Source: Clostridiales bacterium (GTDB lineage: Bacteria > Bacillota > Clostridia > Peptostreptococcales > Anaerovoracaceae). From it: a DNA stretch of 47,076 nucleotides. The DNA lies in assembly GCA_012841165.1 (NCBI GenBank), contig DUVF01000014.1, positions 1 to 47,076 on the forward strand. The letters are read 5' to 3'. The notes below the pieces were generated by a model. It was not told the DNA's origin, searched no databases, and worked only from the letters and a program-made list of their open reading frames with translations. Made by a program: the position numbers and the translations under genes. Below are positions 15,398 to 23,668 of the stretch, one piece after another. How positions within the stretch are numbered: position 1 is the first letter of the stretch; each line of letters begins with the position of its first letter.

Positions 15398-17158
15398 ATG
15401 AGTAGTATTATCAGTCTATCTTTGGTCTCCGTTGTGGGATTAGCTATTGTATTCATTATTATCGGCCTGTGGTTCAAGAAACTGGTCGTATCATCAGAAG
15501 ACTTCATGCTGGCAGGGCGGAAGGCGCCTTTCTGGCTGCTGGCCGCCGCATATCTTGGCGGCTTTGTCGGCGGATCCAGTGTGGCCGGATACGTCAGCCT
15601 GGGTTACACAGACGGAATCTCCGGAATGTGGACCTCCATCTTTGTTATCACCGGCTGCGTAATATTTATTGTCGTCTTTGCCAGAAGGGTCAACTATTTC
15701 GGCAGAAAGACCGGAGCCATCACGATAGCGGACTTTGTTTGCGCGCGTTACGGTGAATCTCTCCGGCTGCCCATTGCCATCATCGGCTTCTTAAGACCGG
15801 GCGTTATCACTGGGATGCAGTTCTTAGCGATCGCGATCGTGGCCAACATCATGTTCGGCCTCGATATGAAGATCGGCGTCTTTGTGGGCGCTATCGTTAT
15901 GTTGATGTATCTGGTCACCGCCGGACAGTACTCGGCGCTGGTCAATCAATGGATACAATCCCTTTTGCAATCGGTGGGCATTGTTCTGATTGCCGCGGTA
16001 ACTCTCAAAATGATCGGCAATCCGGTGGAAGTCGTAGACACCATGTTCCGGTCCCTGCCACCGGCAATGATGAGTTTCTGGTCAATCGATCCCACTCTGT
16101 TCACCGTCTGGGGGCTGACATTCGGATTGTTCTATTTTATCGACCCCTGGATATATATGTGGGCTTATATGGCTGAATCGCCCAAGACCAGCTCCAACGG
16201 CATGCTGTCCATTTTGGGCGGCTCCTATTTCAATGTGCTTCCGTTTATTGCGGGCATGGCACTTTTAGCCGGAGCTTTTATCGGCCGGTTTAGCATACCG
16301 GAAGGACTGAGCGGAGACGCGCTGTATGCCTGGTTTACAGTGAATCACACAGGGACGCTGGTCGGGGTTTTGATCATGACCGGCCTCATTATGACGATTG
16401 TTTCCTGCGGTTCTTCTTTCGCAATGAATGGAGTTACGATTTTAACCAACGATATCTACCATAAAGTAATCAACAAAAATGCCACTGACAAACAAGTTCT
16501 GTTTGCCAGCAGAATGTCTCTGTTTATTGTCACCGTGATCGGAATCGCTTGCGCGAACTGGCTGCCGATCCTGATCCCGTTATGGTCCTTAGGACAGGCG
16601 ATCGTTATTTCCGGCTTGTTTGCTCCTGTTATGGCGGCCTGGTTCTGGAAAAGATCGACGACCGCCGGGGCGGCGGCGGCTTCTTATGGAGGAGGTATAG
16701 CGTCCTTCGCCTGGGCCTGCTATGCCTGGATCAATGTCGGCAGTCCCGGAGGGTTGATGCATGGCTTGCATGCCTGCCATGTAGGAGTGTTGGTATCCGT
16801 TCCATTGATGATCATTGTCAGCCTGGCTACTAAAGCAGACTATTCAAAAGCTTTGGCAACCAACTACAAAGTATTGGGTGAGGAATTGAAAACCAGCGAT
16901 CTGGTCGAAGAAAAAGTCACCAGGCCGGGGGTGTTTGGATGGCTGGGCGCGGATACGTCAGCGTGGAAGATTTTCTGGGTCATCGTCTTCACAGCGTTTA
17001 TCCTGCACTATGTGCTGGCCTTCCTCTTCCATATTCCTACCGTAGCCCTGCTAACGATTGTGATTGGTATGATAATGAGCATTGCCATGATTCTGCTGCT
17101 TGGCATTATGGGAACTCGTGACGCCGCTATGATGATAAGAGGCGCCGGGAAAAAGTAA
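15398..17158 (+). CDS. Sodium:solute symporter (SSS family)
   Basis: This 586-residue integral membrane protein has about 13 hydrophobic segments. SSS features include EDFMLAGRKAPFWLLAAA, the GGSSVAGYVSLGY helix, and GAITIADFVCARYGESLRLP. It should import a small solute with Na+ across the cytoplasmic membrane. I chose ATG 15398 because AGGAG (15384-15388) is 8-9 nt upstream; an ATG at 15389 abuts the SD. The substrate is unknown. The family includes urea (DUR3-type), proline and carboxylate carriers, and the neighbouring urease-like genes make a nitrogenous substrate plausible. Confidence 0.93.
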   Translation: MSSIISLSLVSVVGLAIVFIIIGLWFKKLVVSSEDFMLAGRKAPFWLLAAAYLGGFVGGSSVAGYVSLGYTDGISGMWTSIFVITGCVIFIVVFARRVNYFGRKTGAITIADFVCARYGESLRLPIAIIGFLRPGVITGMQFLAIAIVANIMFGLDMKIGVFVGAIVMLMYLVTAGQYSALVNQWIQSLLQSVGIVLIAAVTLKMIGNPVEVVDTMFRSLPPAMMSFWSIDPTLFTVWGLTFGLFYFIDPWIYMWAYMAESPKTSSNGMLSILGGSYFNVLPFIAGMALLAGAFIGRFSIPEGLSGDALYAWFTVNHTGTLVGVLIMTGLIMTIVSCGSSFAMNGVTILTNDIYHKVINKNATDKQVLFASRMSLFIVTVIGIACANWLPILIPLWSLGQAIVISGLFAPVMAAWFWKRSTTAGAAAASYGGGIASFAWACYAWINVGSPGGLMHGLHACHVGVLVSVPLMIIVSLATKADYSKALATNYKVLGEELKTSDLVEEKVTRPGVFGWLGADTSAWKIFWVIVFTAFILHYVLAFLFHIPTVALLTIVIGMIMSIAMILLLGIMGTRDAAMMIRGAGKK

Positions 17159-17223
17159 TAAAGCATAGCCACATTAGTCAGAGAAGCTTATCAGACAAGT
17201 AGAAACATTTGAGAAATGATGCC

Positions 17224-17253
17224 GCCCGCAGGGCGAAACTTTGCCCTGCGGGC
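17224..17253 (+). other. GC-rich intercistronic hairpin
   Basis: Perfect 11-bp arms (GCCCGCAGGGC / GCCCTGCGGGC) enclose an 8-nt loop at 17235-17242, in the gap between the symporter and amidohydrolase genes. No U-run follows, so it more likely sets mRNA stability or differential expression than full termination. Confidence 0.75.
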
Positions 17254-17318
17254 CGGGATCATACAGAGCTTGCAGAAGGAATATCAGGAAGGGAGCACCT
17301 TCCGGAAAGGAGAGAGTT

Positions 17319-18938
17319 ATGTACACGGGTAACCCGGATCTAGTGCTTTTTAACGGGAAAGTAATCACTATGGGGGCTGATCAGAATATCAGCCAGGCGG
17401 TCGTTGTAAGTGGCGACAGGATTCAATATGTCGGCACAGATGAAGAAGCCAAACGGTTTATAGGGCCTGGTACGGAAGCCATTGATCTGCAAGGCCGCGT
17501 CCTTTTGCCGGGGTTCATAGAAAGCCACATGCATCCTCTGATGTATGCGGAGAATTTGCTTGGCGTAGATTGCGGCGGCGAAAATACTGTATCGCTGGCT
17601 AAAATGCTGCAGGCATTAGATGAAAAAGTTAAAGAAACGCCAAAAGGAGAATGGATCAGAGGTTTTGGCTGGGATGACAGCAAGTTCGCGGAAAAGCGCA
17701 ATCCTACCCGTTGGGATCTTGACAAAGTCGCCCCCGACAATCCGGTCATTTTAACCAGGACCTGCGTTCACGTGGCGGTCGCCAATAGTCTGGCGTTAAA
17801 ATTGGGTAACATTGATCGCAACACGCCGGATCCGGAGGGGGGACACATTCAAAAGGATCAGACAGGCGAACCGGATGGAATCTTGCAGGAACGAGCGATG
17901 GAAATGCTGCCCATCACTTCTTATACGATCGATCAAATGCAGAAGGGCATGGAGAAGGCGCTCAAAGTTTTGGCCAGCTATGGGATAACATCCATCGGGG
18001 ATATGGGGGGTCAGCCGGAAGGGCTGAAGATCTACCAACGTCTGCATAAGATGAATAAATTGACGGCTCGGGTGCGATTCTGGGCGGTTGCAATGGAAAA
18101 TATACTCGGGCAAGGCCTGCTGGATGACCTGTATGAGCTGGGGATAGAAAGCGGGTTCGGCAATGACATGCTGCGGATCCAAGGGGTAAAATATGTGCTT
18201 GATGGCAGCGTATCTGGAAAAACGGCTGCTGTGACCAAACCATATTATAAAGACGAATCGGCGTACGGGATCATGTATTACGATGATGAAAAAGAGATGA
18301 CCGAGAGCGTGCGCAAAGCTTTTCAAGGGGGAATCCGGGTTTCCGTTCACGCCATCGGTGACCGGGCGATTGAATTTGCCCTTAATGTTATCGAAACAGC
18401 GGGGAAAGGATACGATTTACCGGCGATGCGCAACCGGCTCGAGCATTGTATACTTCCGACCAAGGAGCAGCTGGATAGGATAAAGCGACTAGGGTTGATC
18501 GTAGGCTCGTCCTTTGGCTTCCTCTACCCTTTGGGAGAAGGATATCTGAACGCCTTGGGAACAGAACGCGTGAAATCGGTGATACCGCAGAAGACCTATC
18601 AGGAAATGGGGATCATTGCGCCGGGAAATACCGATTGCCCCGTTTGCAATGTGAACACGATGGAGGCGCTCTATAGCGCGGTCGTCCGGAAAAGCTTTAA
18701 GGGGAGCTCGTTAGGCGAGGAGCAACGTGTCGATATAATGGAAGCATTGAAAGCCTATACCAACTATCCGGCTTACAGCACATTTGAAGAGGATTCATTT
18801 GGTTCCATCGAAAAGGGGAAATATGCTGATCTGGTAGTTTTGCAGGAGGATATCACAACAGTTGATCCGGAAACGATCAAGGATATAAAAGTAGCGATGA
18901 CAGTCATGGGAGGCCGGATCGTTTATCGGAAAGACTGA
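17319..18938 (+). CDS. YtcJ-like amidohydrolase (Amidohydro_3 family)
   Basis: This 539-residue metal-dependent hydrolase starts LVLFNGKVITMG, typical of the small beta-sandwich, then carries the metal motif GFIESHMHPLMYA. Later motifs are VHAIGDRAIEFALNVIE and RLEHCILPT, with a C-terminal DSFGSIEKGKYADLVVL. Members hydrolyse C-N bonds of various amides and cyclic compounds; the substrate cannot be read. AAAGGAGAG precedes ATG 17319; a longer reading from 17241 lacks an SD. It sits between the symporter and urease-like genes. Confidence 0.9.
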   Translation: MYTGNPDLVLFNGKVITMGADQNISQAVVVSGDRIQYVGTDEEAKRFIGPGTEAIDLQGRVLLPGFIESHMHPLMYAENLLGVDCGGENTVSLAKMLQALDEKVKETPKGEWIRGFGWDDSKFAEKRNPTRWDLDKVAPDNPVILTRTCVHVAVANSLALKLGNIDRNTPDPEGGHIQKDQTGEPDGILQERAMEMLPITSYTIDQMQKGMEKALKVLASYGITSIGDMGGQPEGLKIYQRLHKMNKLTARVRFWAVAMENILGQGLLDDLYELGIESGFGNDMLRIQGVKYVLDGSVSGKTAAVTKPYYKDESAYGIMYYDDEKEMTESVRKAFQGGIRVSVHAIGDRAIEFALNVIETAGKGYDLPAMRNRLEHCILPTKEQLDRIKRLGLIVGSSFGFLYPLGEGYLNALGTERVKSVIPQKTYQEMGIIAPGNTDCPVCNVNTMEALYSAVVRKSFKGSSLGEEQRVDIMEALKAYTNYPAYSTFEEDSFGSIEKGKYADLVVLQEDITTVDPETIKDIKVAMTVMGGRIVYRKD

Positions 18939-18949
18939 GCGTAATTTGA

Positions 18950-18990
18950 TGCGGGGCGGGAAATAAGGCAGACCAGAATCCCGCCCTGCA
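18950..18990 (+). other. Intercistronic hairpin before the urease-like genes
   Basis: Arms 18950-18961 and 18979-18990 (TGCGGGGCGGGA / TCCCGCCCTGCA, one G-U) enclose a 17-nt loop. No U-run follows. It sits in the 84-bp gap before the urease-gamma-like gene. Confidence 0.65.
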
Positions 18991-19022
18991 CATCTTAGAA
19001 TAATTATAAAGAGGAGATGGCG

Positions 19023-19403
19023 ATGCGGCTGACACAGAAGGAATTGGAGCGCCTGATTTTTTTCGGGATAGCGGAGGTTTCCCGGCGCCGGATGATACGA
19101 AAGGTCAAGTTGAACTATATCGAGGCCAGCGCCATTATTTGTGACGAATTGTTGGAGCGGGCCCGGGAAGGCGGGTATACTATCGATCAGCTGGTTGATC
19201 TGGGAGCGAGCATTATTTCGCTTGAAGATGTTATGGAGGGTACGCCCCAGCTTCTACCCATGTTACAGCTGGAGGTCCTGTTCCCGGATGGGAACAAGCT
19301 TGTGACTATCGAGGATCCGATACGGTTAGCTACAGCGGCGGAGACCAGAAAGGATCTGATCTCATTTTATGGAATGAAGGAAACAACAAATGAACGGATA
19401 TAA
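19023..19403 (+). CDS. Urease gamma subunit-like protein
   Basis: This 126-residue protein is longer than the usual 100. It aligns by eye with UreA: MRLTQKELERLIFFGIAEV, then KVKLNYIEASAIICDELLE, AREGGYTIDQLVD and VMEGTPQLLPMLQLEVLFPDG. The sequence is clearly divergent, and a C-terminal extension (RLATAAETRKDLISFYGM) goes past the normal end. I chose ATG 19023, six bases past GAGGAG. It overlaps the beta-like gene by 14 bp. In urease the gamma subunit packs on alpha in the (alpha-beta-gamma)3 complex. Confidence 0.88.
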   Translation: MRLTQKELERLIFFGIAEVSRRRMIRKVKLNYIEASAIICDELLERAREGGYTIDQLVDLGASIISLEDVMEGTPQLLPMLQLEVLFPDGNKLVTIEDPIRLATAAETRKDLISFYGMKETTNERI

Positions 19404-19785
19404 AGAGCACAAAATAGGTGAGTTTCAATTAAAAGATCAGCCCGTTGTCATCAACCGGGGACGCCGGACTTGCGTGCTTCAGGTAAAAAATGAAGGAGTG
19501 CGGACTATTCAAATCGGTTCGCATTTTCATTTTTTTGAAGTGAACCGCGCACTGGCGTTTGACCGGGAAAAAGCCTTTGGCATGCATTTGGATATTCCTT
19601 CCGGGACAGCCATTCGCTTTGCTCCCGGCCAGACACATGAGGTACAGCTGACTGAATATGCGGGAGAGCAGATCATCTTAGGCTTTAATGATCTTACTAA
19701 TGGCTGTGTGCGAGATGCGGATGTTCGCGAAAGAGCGTTAGAAAAAGCACGCCGGGCGGGTTTTATCAAGGAGGGACAGGGATGA
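19390..19785 (+). CDS. Urease beta subunit-like protein
   Basis: This 131-residue protein keeps the UreB core IQIGSHFHFFEVNRALAFDR (residues about 45-65), followed by HLDIPSGTAIRFAPGQ and ILGFNDLTNG. The C-terminal tail has basic Arg/Lys residues. It overlaps the genes on both sides (14 bp with gamma, 4 bp ATGA with alpha), indicating tight translational coupling and a stoichiometric complex. Confidence 0.9.
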   Translation: MNGYKEHKIGEFQLKDQPVVINRGRRTCVLQVKNEGVRTIQIGSHFHFFEVNRALAFDREKAFGMHLDIPSGTAIRFAPGQTHEVQLTEYAGEQIILGFNDLTNGCVRDADVRERALEKARRAGFIKEGQG

Positions 19786-21500
19786 GCAGTGAGTTGAGCC
19801 GACTTGATTATTACAAGCTGTACGGGCCTACCGCCGGAGATCGGATATCGCTGGCGGATACGGGGCTTGTGATTGAAATTGAAAAAGATTATTGCGCGGC
19901 TCAATACGGAGATGAATGTATTTCCGGCGGTGGGAAGAGCGCCCGCGACGGCATGGGCCTGACCTCCGGCTTGACGCCGGAAGAGGGAGCCTTGGATGTT
20001 GTTTTGACCAACATGATCCTGCTGGATCCGGTCGCGGGAATTATAAAAGGAGATCTGGGAATAAAAAACGGGCGAATTGTCGGGATCGGCAAAGCCGGCA
20101 ATCCCAACACAATGGATATCAGCCCCGGTTTAATCGTTTCAGCGGCCACTGAAATCATTTCCGGCAGCGGCGGGCTGATCGCCACTCCCGGAGGAGTTGA
20201 CTGCCACATCCATTTTATGTGCCCGGAACAGGTCTGGGAGTCATTGGCGAATGGTGTAACCACTATGGTCGGCGGCGGGTCGGGCGCAAAAACTATATCG
20301 GTGGAAACCACCATATCCGGATTTCGATATATGATCGAATCGCACGAGGCACTGCCGGTCAACGCCGGATTTTTTAGCCGGGGCGCTTCCTGTCTGCCCG
20401 CTGTGATTGAAAAATCCATTCGTTCGGGCAGCATTGGAATCAAACTGCATGAGGATTGGGGGTGTACGCCGGCAACGATCAACACATGCTTGGAAGTTGC
20501 CGACCGATTTGGCTGTCAGCTCCAGATTCACACCGACACCCTGAACGAGGCCGGCAGCATTGAAGATACTCTAAGAGCCATCAACGGCCGGACAACGCAT
20601 GTTTTTCATGTGGAAGGCGCCGGCGGCGGTCATGTGCCGGACAGCCTCGAGCTATGCTCTTATGAGCATCTGATCCCTTCATCCACCAATCCGACCATCC
20701 CATATACAGTCAATACAGTCGCGGAGCATCTGGATATGATCCTCACTGTCCACCACCTGAATCGGCAGCTTAAAGAAGATATTGAATTCGCGGAAAGCCG
20801 GATGCGGGCGACTACGATAGGCGCAGAAGATGTTTTGCATGATATAGGCGCGATCAGCATTCTCAGCTCAGATTCTCAGGGGATGGGGCGCGCCGGGGAA
20901 ACAATTCTGCGGACCTGGCAATTAGCTTCCAAGATGAAACAGCAGCGGGGCGCGTTGCCCGAAGAACAGGGGGAGAATGATAATCAGAGAGTGCTTCGCT
21001 ATCTCGCGAAATACACGATCAACCCGGCTATTGTATTAGGCATCGATGATTATGTCGGCTCGTTCCAGCCCGGAACTTTAGCGGATATCGTCATCTGGAA
21101 AAAGGAATTCTTCGGCGCCAAACCGGAATTTATACTGAAGCAAGGCTTTATGGTAATGAGCGCTATCGGAGATTCAAATGCCAGCACAAAGGCGTCTGAA
21201 CCCCTGTTGTATCGTCGCCAATTCGGCGCGTACGGCAACGCCATAAATGAGCTATGCCGGGTTTTTGTAACTCAGGCGGCACTGGATGACGGCATCGAGG
21301 AAAAAATTCCTTCATCAGCGGGAAAATTCCTCCCAATAAAAAGCACCAGAAAGCTCGGCAAAAAAGACATGATACGCAATACCGCGTGTCCGAATGTCCG
21401 GGTGGATAAAACCACCTACGAAGTAACGCTTGATGGAATAAAGATCGAAGCGGCGCCCTGGGATGTTTTACCATTGGCACAGAAGTATTTCTTTAGATGA
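19782..21500 (+). CDS. Urease alpha subunit-like amidohydrolase
   Basis: This 572-residue UreC homologue keeps the nickel ligands His142, His144, Lys221 (carbamylated in urease), His250, His276 and Asp364. It also keeps His223, the flap catalytic His324 and Arg340. It departs from standard urease in three ways. The flap Cys before the catalytic His is Val323. The Ala of SSDSQAMGR is Gly367. The TTCTPG stretch is replaced by a sequence four residues shorter (about 165-185). No ureDEFGH genes lie nearby. A substrate other than urea, or a divergent urease, is possible. Confidence 0.9.
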   Translation: MSSELSRLDYYKLYGPTAGDRISLADTGLVIEIEKDYCAAQYGDECISGGGKSARDGMGLTSGLTPEEGALDVVLTNMILLDPVAGIIKGDLGIKNGRIVGIGKAGNPNTMDISPGLIVSAATEIISGSGGLIATPGGVDCHIHFMCPEQVWESLANGVTTMVGGGSGAKTISVETTISGFRYMIESHEALPVNAGFFSRGASCLPAVIEKSIRSGSIGIKLHEDWGCTPATINTCLEVADRFGCQLQIHTDTLNEAGSIEDTLRAINGRTTHVFHVEGAGGGHVPDSLELCSYEHLIPSSTNPTIPYTVNTVAEHLDMILTVHHLNRQLKEDIEFAESRMRATTIGAEDVLHDIGAISILSSDSQGMGRAGETILRTWQLASKMKQQRGALPEEQGENDNQRVLRYLAKYTINPAIVLGIDDYVGSFQPGTLADIVIWKKEFFGAKPEFILKQGFMVMSAIGDSNASTKASEPLLYRRQFGAYGNAINELCRVFVTQAALDDGIEEKIPSSAGKFLPIKSTRKLGKKDMIRNTACPNVRVDKTTYEVTLDGIKIEAAPWDVLPLAQKYFFR

Positions 21501-21535
21501 TTTTTTTCGCCGGTCAGGGCGAAAGTTGTGTCAAG

Positions 21536-21566
21536 GACCTGTCGTCCTATGCGACGGGTCTTTTTT
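21536..21566 (+). terminator. Rho-independent terminator of the urease-like operon
   Basis: GACCTGTCG (21536-21544) pairs with CGACGGGTC (21552-21560) with one G-U, then TTTTTT. It lies 36 bp after the alpha-like stop. Confidence 0.88.
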
Positions 21567-21612
21567 ATTTTTCAACGGGGCAGCGGGAGCACAAGCGCTT
21601 AAACAGCGTTCA

Positions 21613-21621
21613 TGGTATAAT
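21613..21621 (+). promoter_or_regulatory. Extended -10 promoter for the Nudix gene
   Basis: TGG-TATAAT (TATAAT 21616-21621) is an extended -10 in the gap after the operon terminator. No clear -35 is present. The decamer ATGGTATAAT is identical to that before pyrH. Confidence 0.5.
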
Positions 21622-21680
21622 GAAAAAAGTCGCCGATGAGCGGCTATGGTTTCCGCAGATAGTTGTGCAGAGGTCAAAAA

Positions 21681-22343
21681 ATGACGAAAGAAACGGCAAC
21701 AAAAGACAGTAAAGCGTTTTGGAGCATTAAAGATTTCAAAGAGCGCTTTGTTGACTGGCATCCCAGGCCCATTGACAGCCATCGCTTTTATGCTGTGCTG
21801 GTACCGCTGATTGAGGCGGACGGTGAGCTGAGCCTGCTATATGAAGTTCGTTCCGAAGGTCTGGTCAACCAGCCCGGCCAGGTGTGTTTCCCCGGCGGAA
21901 AGATCGAAGCCGGAGAGACGGCGGCCGAGTGCGCTGTTCGTGAGACCTGCGAGGAATTAAACTTGCAGCCACAGGAAATCAGCCTGATCGGGCCCATGGA
22001 TTTCCTGCATACTTACAGAAACTTTACTATGTATCCCTATTTGGGCGTCATCCGGAAGTTTGACGAGCAGCCGATCAAACCGAACCCGGACGAGGTCAAG
22101 GAGTGCTTCACCGTACCGTTCAGCTTTTTCTGGGACAGCGAACCATTGCTGTATCAATACGCCATACAGCCACAAATCAATGAAGATTTCCCATATAAGA
22201 CGCTCAATACCGAGCCGAATTATCGCTGGCGGGGCGGGGTGGCCGACATTCCGATCTACCGCTATAACGAATATCCCATCTGGGGACTTACGGCTCAGAT
22301 TACTAAGCGCCTGGTGGAGATCATGCGTGAAGGTTTGGAATAG
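21681..22343 (+). CDS. Nudix hydrolase, probable CoA pyrophosphatase
   Basis: This 220-residue protein has a complete Nudix box, GKIEAGETAAECAVRETCEEL. It is preceded by LLYEVRSEGLVNQPGQV-CFPGG, which matches the NuCoA motif of CoA diphosphatases (NudL/YeaB type) that cut CoA to phosphopantetheine and 3',5'-ADP. I chose ATG 21681, behind AGAGGT, over GTG 21663. It is followed at 12 bp by the MGMT gene, probably one transcript. Confidence 0.85.
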   Translation: MTKETATKDSKAFWSIKDFKERFVDWHPRPIDSHRFYAVLVPLIEADGELSLLYEVRSEGLVNQPGQVCFPGGKIEAGETAAECAVRETCEELNLQPQEISLIGPMDFLHTYRNFTMYPYLGVIRKFDEQPIKPNPDEVKECFTVPFSFFWDSEPLLYQYAIQPQINEDFPYKTLNTEPNYRWRGGVADIPIYRYNEYPIWGLTAQITKRLVEIMREGLE

Positions 22344-22355
22344 GGAGGAAGGCGG

Positions 22356-22853
22356 ATGTATATCCGGGAAATAGAGACGGCTGACGGCATCTTTATGATA
22401 GGCACAGATGGCCGGGCGATTACTTTGCTGGCGCTGCCCGGTGAGGAGTTTCCGCCCGGGCGAACCTACCGGAGCGCCGCAGAGGTCAAAAAACCGGTCG
22501 CTGGAGTCAAAGCGTTGCTAGACCGGGCAGAGAGCCAGCTGCGCGAATATCTGGCCGGCCGGTGTAAGGAATTCAACCTGCCGCTGGCTTTAGAAGGAAC
22601 CGAGTTTCAAAAGGCCGTCTGGCAGGCGTTGATGGAGATACCCTATGGCGAGACCCGCAGCTATGCCGAGGTCGCCCGGGCAATAGGGCGGCCCAAGGCG
22701 TGCCGGGCTGTAGGCCAGGCCAATCACCGCAACCCGATACCTATAATCGTGCCCTGCCATCGGGTAATCGGCCAAAACGGCAGTCTGGTCGGTTTTGGCG
22801 GAGGATTAGATCTCAAACGCCGCCTGCTCGATATGGAAAAGCACGGGATTTAG
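22356..22853 (+). CDS. ogt: Methylated-DNA-protein cysteine methyltransferase
   Basis: This 165-residue protein is a suicide repair enzyme that moves O6-alkyl groups from guanine to Cys134 in IVPCHRVIG. The HTH-like DNA-binding part IPYGETRSYAEVARAIGRP and the asparagine-hinge segment precede it. The length is normal for Ogt/AdaB types. Confidence 0.95.
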   Translation: MYIREIETADGIFMIGTDGRAITLLALPGEEFPPGRTYRSAAEVKKPVAGVKALLDRAESQLREYLAGRCKEFNLPLALEGTEFQKAVWQALMEIPYGETRSYAEVARAIGRPKACRAVGQANHRNPIPIIVPCHRVIGQNGSLVGFGGGLDLKRRLLDMEKHGI

Positions 22854-22856
22854 CGG

Positions 22857-22885
22857 TTGTCAGACCGGCTAAACAATGGTAATAT
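22857..22885 (+). promoter_or_regulatory. Putative promoter upstream of the CYTH gene
   Basis: TTGTCA (22857-22862), a 17-bp spacer and an extended -10 TGG-TAATAT (22880-22885) lie about 100 bp before the CYTH gene. A small CCCGTTTTCGGG hairpin lies in the leader. Confidence 0.55.
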
Positions 22886-22986
22886 TACAAAGCATGGCAT
22901 TGCTTCGTTTCTATGCCCGTTTTCGGGTGCTTGAATTGAAGCTGGTCTGCCAGCGGCAGATCAACTGTTAACAGACAGGAGATAGC

Positions 22987-23607
22987 ATGGAAATCGAAAT
23001 GAAGTATAGCATCTCCGATAAGGCGGAAGCCGATGCTATTTGGGATGACGATTACTTGAACCGATTAGCTGACGCTGATTCAAAAGAAACGGTTTTAATG
23101 AGATCCGTCTATTTTGACACAGCGGATCGCGCGCTGTCGCAGCGCGACATCGCCTTTCGGGTGCGCATGGAGGGGACTCGCATCGTCGCTTCTCTTAAAT
23201 GGAACGGCAACGCCGTCGACGGACTGCATGTCTGTGAAGAGGTCAATGTGCCGGTTGACGATCCCAACTGTTTCATCCAGCCCAGTCCGGATATTTTTAA
23301 AGAAAGCGAGGCCGGCCGGGCAATGATCGAGTTAATCGGTGATAAGCCGCTGACAGCCATCCTTGAGGTGCAATATCTCAGACGGCGGATGCGGCTGGAC
23401 GACCAGGATACGATCATGGAAGTCGCCATAGATACCGGCGAGATACTGACCGAGAACGGCAACCGGCCGATCTGTGAATTGGAGATCGAATTGTTTTCCG
23501 GTGATCAGGAAACGGTCAGGCAATTGGGCGCGCAGTTAAAAGAGCGCTATAATCTGGTCGAAATGAATACCAGCAAGTATGCGCGCGGGATCGCGCTGCT
23601 CAAATAA
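22987..23607 (+). CDS. CYTH domain protein (triphosphate tunnel metalloenzyme family)
   Basis: This 206-residue protein begins MEIEMKY, the diagnostic ExExK motif. It then has YFDTADRAL, FRVRMEG and ASLKWNG, and ends with CELEIELFSG, giving the alternating charged strands of the tunnel fold. The family hydrolyses triphosphates (inorganic PPPi, thiamine-PPP) or acts as adenylate cyclase. The exact substrate is unknown. CAGGAGATAGC precedes the ATG. Confidence 0.88.
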   Translation: MEIEMKYSISDKAEADAIWDDDYLNRLADADSKETVLMRSVYFDTADRALSQRDIAFRVRMEGTRIVASLKWNGNAVDGLHVCEEVNVPVDDPNCFIQPSPDIFKESEAGRAMIELIGDKPLTAILEVQYLRRRMRLDDQDTIMEVAIDTGEILTENGNRPICELEIELFSGDQETVRQLGAQLKERYNLVEMNTSKYARGIALLK

Positions 23608-23668
23608 TAAAGAAAAGGAGCTCACCAGACGAGAGGGAGCTTACACAACTAAGGAGGATCACCGATCT

